Source: Phycisphaerales bacterium
GTDB lineage: Bacteria; Planctomycetota; Phycisphaerae; Phycisphaerales; SM1A02
Assembly: GCA_007127615.1 (NCBI GenBank)
Contig: SKZB01000307.1
Coordinates: forward strand, 1 to 9,135
Length of the DNA stretch: 9,135 bases
Reading direction: 5' to 3'
Shown here: positions 6,203 through 9,135 of the stretch, in pieces
How the letters are laid out: each line of letters opens with the position of its first letter
Numbering within the stretch: position 1 is the stretch's first letter
Made by a program: the position numbers and the translations under genes
The notes under the pieces: generated by a model
Seen by the model: only the letters and a program-made list of their open reading frames with translations
The model's database searches: none
What the model was told of the DNA's origin: nothing

Positions 6203-7585
6203 TCAGCGGGGCGTGTGGCCGATCAGGATCAGGAACCGATTGTGGTTGAGCACGGGAATCTGCGCATCGCGGGCCTGGCGGAAGAGTCGGAGGTACGTCT
6301 CGCGGGCCGCGCGCCGCTGGGCCCAGTCGTCGATCATCGCCTGCGTCGCGTCGGGACCGGGGGGGAGCGGTTCGGTCGGTTCCACGCCGAGCACCAGGAA
6401 GTCCAGGTCGCCCGGCAACTGGTCGCCGCTGATGATTTCACCGCCCCACTCCATGACCTGACTGCGAATGTAATCCGCCTCGGCCTGGGTGGCGCGACCA
6501 TCGCCGTCGATATCGAAACGACCGTGCACGAGGAACTTGAACCGATAGTCGGGGTCGTACACCGCGTTGGCGATGACGTCTTCGGGGACAATCGGCCGGC
6601 CGGGAACGGATCGCACGACCTTGCAGGTGGCGGTGCGTTCGCCGACGTTGATGACCTGAATGCTGGCCTTGCCGCGACGCATCTCACCGGTCTGGGGATC
6701 AATGCGGATCGCGCTGGCGTTTTCGTAGACTTCGAAGGTCATCCCGAGAACGATCCGGTGGGCCCGTCCCCGGTTGATGAAGACCTGATCCCGCGCGCCG
6801 CTGACGTCGATGACGCGGCCGTCGACGAGTGTATCCGGGTCCTGCGCGCGAATTCGATCGGCGCTGACGCGCTGTTGAAGGTCATCCAGCCGATCGCGCA
6901 GCACCACGACTTCGCGGTTCAGGTCGTCGGTTTCGTTCACGAGTTCATCGATCCGGCCTTCGTAGCGATCCCGGAGTCGATCGACCGACTCCTCCATCGT
7001 GCGCTTGGTCTGGTTGAGCTCGTCAAGGTAGTCTTCCGCCGCAACCCGGTACTCTTCGATGCGGCTCTGTACGAAATCCAACTCAGCGCGGTGCTGCTCA
7101 CGCATCGAGGCGATCTGCTGGTTGAGTTGCGCGACTTCGTTCTCACGTCGTTCGAGCTGGCCGGTCAGTTCGGCGAGCCGATCGCCACGCTGTTCGAGGG
7201 TGTTGTACTGTCCCTGCAGCACGTTGGCGACGACATCGTTTTCGCCGACGCCGAACCGCATGAGTCGGGACCGAGTGCGGTCGAGGGTCGCATTCGGATC
7301 GCCATCCACATAACGCATCGTGTCGCGAATCCGGCCGTCCAGATAAGCGGCGACGGAAACATTCTGCTGTGTCGCGCCGGCGACATGCCGCTGGAAGCGG
7401 TCCTGGTTCTGCTCGGCCGGTGCGATGAAGCGGTTGAGTTCGCGCTCGGCGCCCTCCCGGGCTTCGTTGGCTTCGGAGAGACTGGTGTAGAAGACAATGG
7501 CGACCACCAGCATCGCGACGGTGGTCATGATGAAGACGACCAGCGAGACGATGACGCCGGTGCCCGCTCCTGAACGAACTGCCAT
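6203..7585 (-). CDS. Membrane-anchored coiled-coil protein with FlgT-C-like and BRCT/EF-hand-like C-terminus
   Basis: This 460-residue protein starts with a short basic N-terminus and one transmembrane helix (about 11-33). A long charged coiled coil follows (about 115-245, heptad-rich in Leu, Glu and Arg). Residues 253-345 (DGRVIDVSGARDQVFINRG, then VLGMTFEVY, DPQTGE and PEDVIAN) resemble the C-terminal beta domain of FlgT-like proteins. Residues 350-402 have a BRCT-like pattern: KFLVHGRF, a helix, WGGEIISGD, then DFLVLGVEP. Inside it sits an EF-hand-type calcium loop, DIDGDGRATQAE (358-369), with Asp at positions 1, 3 and 5 and Glu at 12. A helical tail ends in NHNRFLILIGH. GGAG lies 7 nt before the ATG, which supports the start. 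An intrinsic terminator follows, so it is probably the last or only gene of its transcript. I know no characterised homologue. A structural role at the envelope is inference, and the domain calls are by eye. Confidence 0.88.
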   Translation of the reverse strand: MAVRSGAGTGVIVSLVVFIMTTVAMLVVAIVFYTSLSEANEAREGAERELNRFIAPAEQNQDRFQRHVAGATQQNVSVAAYLDGRIRDTMRYVDGDPNATLDRTRSRLMRFGVGENDVVANVLQGQYNTLEQRGDRLAELTGQLERRENEVAQLNQQIASMREQHRAELDFVQSRIEEYRVAAEDYLDELNQTKRTMEESVDRLRDRYEGRIDELVNETDDLNREVVVLRDRLDDLQQRVSADRIRAQDPDTLVDGRVIDVSGARDQVFINRGRAHRIVLGMTFEVYENASAIRIDPQTGEMRRGKASIQVINVGERTATCKVVRSVPGRPIVPEDVIANAVYDPDYRFKFLVHGRFDIDGDGRATQAEADYIRSQVMEWGGEIISGDQLPGDLDFLVLGVEPTEPLPPGPDATQAMIDDWAQRRAARETYLRLFRQARDAQIPVLNHNRFLILIGHTPR

Positions 7586-7838
7586 ACGAAGTCTCCAATC
7601 AACGTGCCCGAGACTGCCACGGGGAGGACAGAGGGCGGATTCAAGGCGTGGTTGGGGGTGCCGCCGAAAACGGCCGAAACTTCAAGTGTCGCGAGATCGG
7701 CGGGCCCCGTCAAGCCGCCGGGGGCGCCGGCGTCGCCGTTGCGACCCTATGGTGGCGTGAATCCGCCCGGAGCGGCAAGTGACCCCGGCTCGATCCGGGC
7801 GGCCGGGAGGATCTCCGGGACCGGTTCCGCGGAACGGT
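7586..7838. other. Intergenic region between upp and the coiled-coil protein gene
   Basis: I see no gene in these 253 bp. The part near 7586 holds the GGAG ribosome-binding site of the coiled-coil protein gene, and its promoter should be here, but no clear -35/-10 pair stands out. The part next to the upp stop codon is very GC-rich, with short self-complementary stretches (CCCGG/CCGGG around 7785-7800 and a 12-bp palindrome at 7824-7835). No T-run follows on the minus strand, so I do not call a terminator. Confidence 0.5.
7824..7835. promoter_or_regulatory. Perfect 12-bp palindrome just after the upp stop codon
   Basis: GTTCCGCGGAAC is identical on both strands and begins three bases past the upp stop codon. 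CGGTTC also occurs as a direct repeat at 7822-7827 and 7835-7840. It could be a binding site or part of an RNA fold. There is no T-run after it on the minus strand. Chance is a real possibility. Confidence 0.3.
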
Positions 7839-8486
7839 TCACTGGGTGCCGAAGATCCGATCCCCCGCGTCGCCCAGCCCGGGCAGGATGTAGCCCCGGT
7901 CGTTCAGTTGCCGGTCCAGCGCGGCGGTGTACACCAGCAGGTCCGGGTGCGCCTCCCCCATCGCGCGCACCCCCTCCGGCGCGCAGACGAGACAGATCAG
8001 GCGAATATCCCGGCAACCGCGCTTCTTGAGCTCCCGGGCCGCGTGAATCGCCGATCCGCCGGTCGCGAGCATCGGATCGATCAGCAGGACGGGGCCTTCG
8101 GCGATATCCGGGGGATACTTGGCGTAGTACGCCACCGGCTTGAGCGACTGCTCATCCCGGTAGATTCCGATGTGTCCGACCCGGGCTTCGCTCATCACGT
8201 TCAGAATGCCGTCGGTCATGCCGATTCCGGCCCGGAGAATCGGCACGAGCGTGACGGGCCTGGCGAGCGCGGTGCCGACGGTCTTCTCCAGCGGGGTGAC
8301 CACCTCGACCTCGCGGGTCGGGAACTGGCGGCTGACCTCGTAGGTCATCAATCCCGCGATCTCATTCAACAGCCGCCGAAACTGCAGGGTCGGCGTCCGG
8401 TGATCGCGCGCCTGCGTCAGCTTGAGCTGGATCAGCGGGTGACGGAAGACGCGCAGGTTCTCAAAGTCCTCGTGGGGCGTGGGCAT
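7839..8486 (-). CDS. upp: Uracil phosphoribosyltransferase
   Basis: This cytosolic pyrimidine-salvage enzyme joins uracil and PRPP to give UMP. The 215-residue length is normal. Visible family blocks are HRTPTLQFRRLLNEIAGLMTYE's conserved Arg/Thr/Phe-Arg pattern (about 29-50), LVPILRAGIGM (80-90), the PRPP loop LLIDPMLATGGSA (135-147), and the uracil-binding C-terminal block YILPGLGDAGDRIFGT (199-214). I chose the ATG at 8486 because homologues begin near this point. A GTG at 8531 is in frame but would overlap the end of the upstream DUF4190-like gene and add 15 unconserved residues. No strong Shine-Dalgarno sequence is seen, so it may be read by coupling from the upstream gene, whose stop is about 25 bp away. 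Confidence 0.97.
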   Translation of the reverse strand: MPTPHEDFENLRVFRHPLIQLKLTQARDHRTPTLQFRRLLNEIAGLMTYEVSRQFPTREVEVVTPLEKTVGTALARPVTLVPILRAGIGMTDGILNVMSEARVGHIGIYRDEQSLKPVAYYAKYPPDIAEGPVLLIDPMLATGGSAIHAARELKKRGCRDIRLICLVCAPEGVRAMGEAHPDLLVYTAALDRQLNDRGYILPGLGDAGDRIFGTQ

Positions 8487-8511
8487 GACGGGTCCGATTC
8501 TACCGGCGGTT

Positions 8512-8844
8512 TCAAGGCGCGCCGCCAACACCGATCGCGACGATAGCCAAAACGATCATGGCCAGAACCCAGATCAGAATCGCAACCAGGGGCAGGATGA
8601 GCAGGACCGTTCCGATGATGCCGCAGATCATGCCCGCCTGGGTCAACCCGCGCCCCTCCGGATCCATTGAACCGTGGTCCATCTTTCTCAGATCATCACG
8701 GCCTATGAGCCACGCAAACGGCCCGCAGATCGCGCAGGCGACGAGACTCACGATCCCCAGAACAAGCACCAGCGTCCCGCGGTGCGGCTCCGGCCGCGGC
8801 CCTTGCCCTTGCCCTTGCCCTTGATGGATTGGTGGTGACTGCAT
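8512..8844 (-). CDS. DUF4190-like small membrane protein
   Basis: This 110-residue protein matches the DUF4190 pattern as I know it: a first hydrophobic helix (about 23-46, GTLVLVLGIVSLVACAICGP), the linker FAWLIGRDDLRKMD, then GRGLTQAGMICGIIGTV leading into a second hydrophobic region (about 69-106) long enough for one or two passes. The N-terminus is hydrophilic, with four Gln-Gly repeats encoded by a CAAGGG hexamer array. The function of DUF4190 proteins is not established. The start is well supported: AAGGAG lies six bases before the ATG at 8844. upp follows after about 25 bp, so the two are probably co-transcribed. A link to uracil metabolism is not otherwise supported. Confidence 0.85.
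   Translation of the reverse strand: MQSPPIHQGQGQGQGPRPEPHRGTLVLVLGIVSLVACAICGPFAWLIGRDDLRKMDHGSMDPEGRGLTQAGMICGIIGTVLLILPLVAILIWVLAMIVLAIVAIGVGGAP
8800..8823. repeat. Four tandem CCCTTG hexamers in the DUF4190-like gene
   Basis: Four perfect copies of CCCTTG (CAAGGG on the coding strand) encode Gln-Gly four times near the protein's N-terminus. Being a multiple of three, length changes by slippage would keep the frame. Confidence 0.9.
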
Positions 8845-8905
8845 GCGCTTCTCCTTGATGAACCTATTCAGAGCATGGGGAAAAAGATTCCGTCAAACGA
8901 TCCGA

Positions 8906-9135
8906 TCATCCGCCGCCGGTCACTTCTGAAGAATCGTTTCGATCTGGTTCCATCGAACCGGTGTGGGTGCGCTGATCAGACCGATCGCCCCGGTCTTCCG
9001 GTGCGGTGGTGTGATGCGGTGAGACCCAGAGATACGCCCAGTTCATCAGAAAGAGCACGGCGAGCATCAGCACCAGCCGGCGACGCGCGCGCACGGTCAG
9101 ATTCAAACGAATCCGGTGTGCGGTCAGCAGACGGA
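8906..9135 (-). CDS. Small single-span membrane protein, N-terminus uncertain or outside the window
   Basis: The frame is open from the window edge to a stop at 8906. It contains a basic stretch (VRARRRLVL), one strongly hydrophobic helix (LMLAVLFLMNWAYLWV) and a hydrophilic, probably disordered tail rich in Asp, Arg, Thr and Ser. A TTG at 9106 would give 66 residues with a typical signal-anchor layout. An ATG at 9067 falls inside the helix and is unlikely. No ribosome-binding site supports the TTG, so the true start may lie beyond the edge and this may be the tail of a longer protein. I recognise no family. The DUF4190-like gene starts about 60 bp downstream in the same direction. Confidence 0.45.
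   Translation of the reverse strand, partial: RLLTAHRIRLNLTVRARRRLVLMLAVLFLMNWAYLWVSPHHTTAPEDRGDRSDQRTHTGSMEPDRNDSSEVTGGG

Noticed and set aside
6176..7573. Plus-strand open frame of 465 codons, nearly as long as the opposite gene
   Set aside because: It mirrors the coiled-coil protein gene. The minus strand has a ribosome-binding site, transmembrane helix, coiled coil and terminator; the plus frame shows no domain I recognise.
8865..8896. Possible promoter for the DUF4190-like gene (TTGACG at 8891-8896 with TGAATA at 8865-8870, minus strand)
   Set aside because: The 20-bp spacer is too long and the -10 match is poor.

Overview
The window is a GC-rich bacterial chromosomal segment in which every gene I can support lies on the minus strand. 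I would place it in the Planctomycetota, perhaps the Phycisphaerae. That rests on indirect signs: a mix of standard housekeeping enzymes and unfamiliar membrane and coiled-coil proteins, several starts with no clear Shine-Dalgarno sequence, and a ParA ATPase fused to a glycogen-binding domain. No ribosomal or taxonomic marker gene is present, so the placement is inference.

Reading in the direction of transcription (high to low coordinates), the segment opens with the end of a small single-span membrane protein. It is followed by a DUF4190-type small membrane protein and then upp (uracil phosphoribosyltransferase, pyrimidine salvage) only about 25 bp downstream. After a gap of about 250 bp comes a 460-residue membrane-anchored protein with a long coiled coil, a FlgT-C-like domain and a BRCT/EF-hand-like C-terminus. 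A clear intrinsic terminator closes that unit. Next are an LpxL/HtrB-type acyltransferase, a 350-bp gap with short tandem repeats, a signal-peptide/OB-fold-like/transmembrane protein, and aroB (3-dehydroquinate synthase, shikimate pathway). A five-copy 14-bp tandem repeat lies between the last two.

The segment ends with a two-gene unit. The first gene is a ParA-type ATPase whose C-terminus is an AMPK-beta/CBM48-like glycogen-binding domain. Eleven bases downstream is a long open frame that runs off the window edge. Its N-terminal half resembles a ParA-like fold with no Walker A lysine. This pair is the best candidate for an undescribed system.

A second theme is that several non-coding gaps carry direct repeats of period 14 bp (three gaps) or 7 bp (one). 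One set places copies of an AAGG motif in register with the parA ribosome-binding site. I see no mobile element, CRISPR array, rRNA or tRNA. The long plus-strand open frames are antisense shadows of the minus-strand genes.
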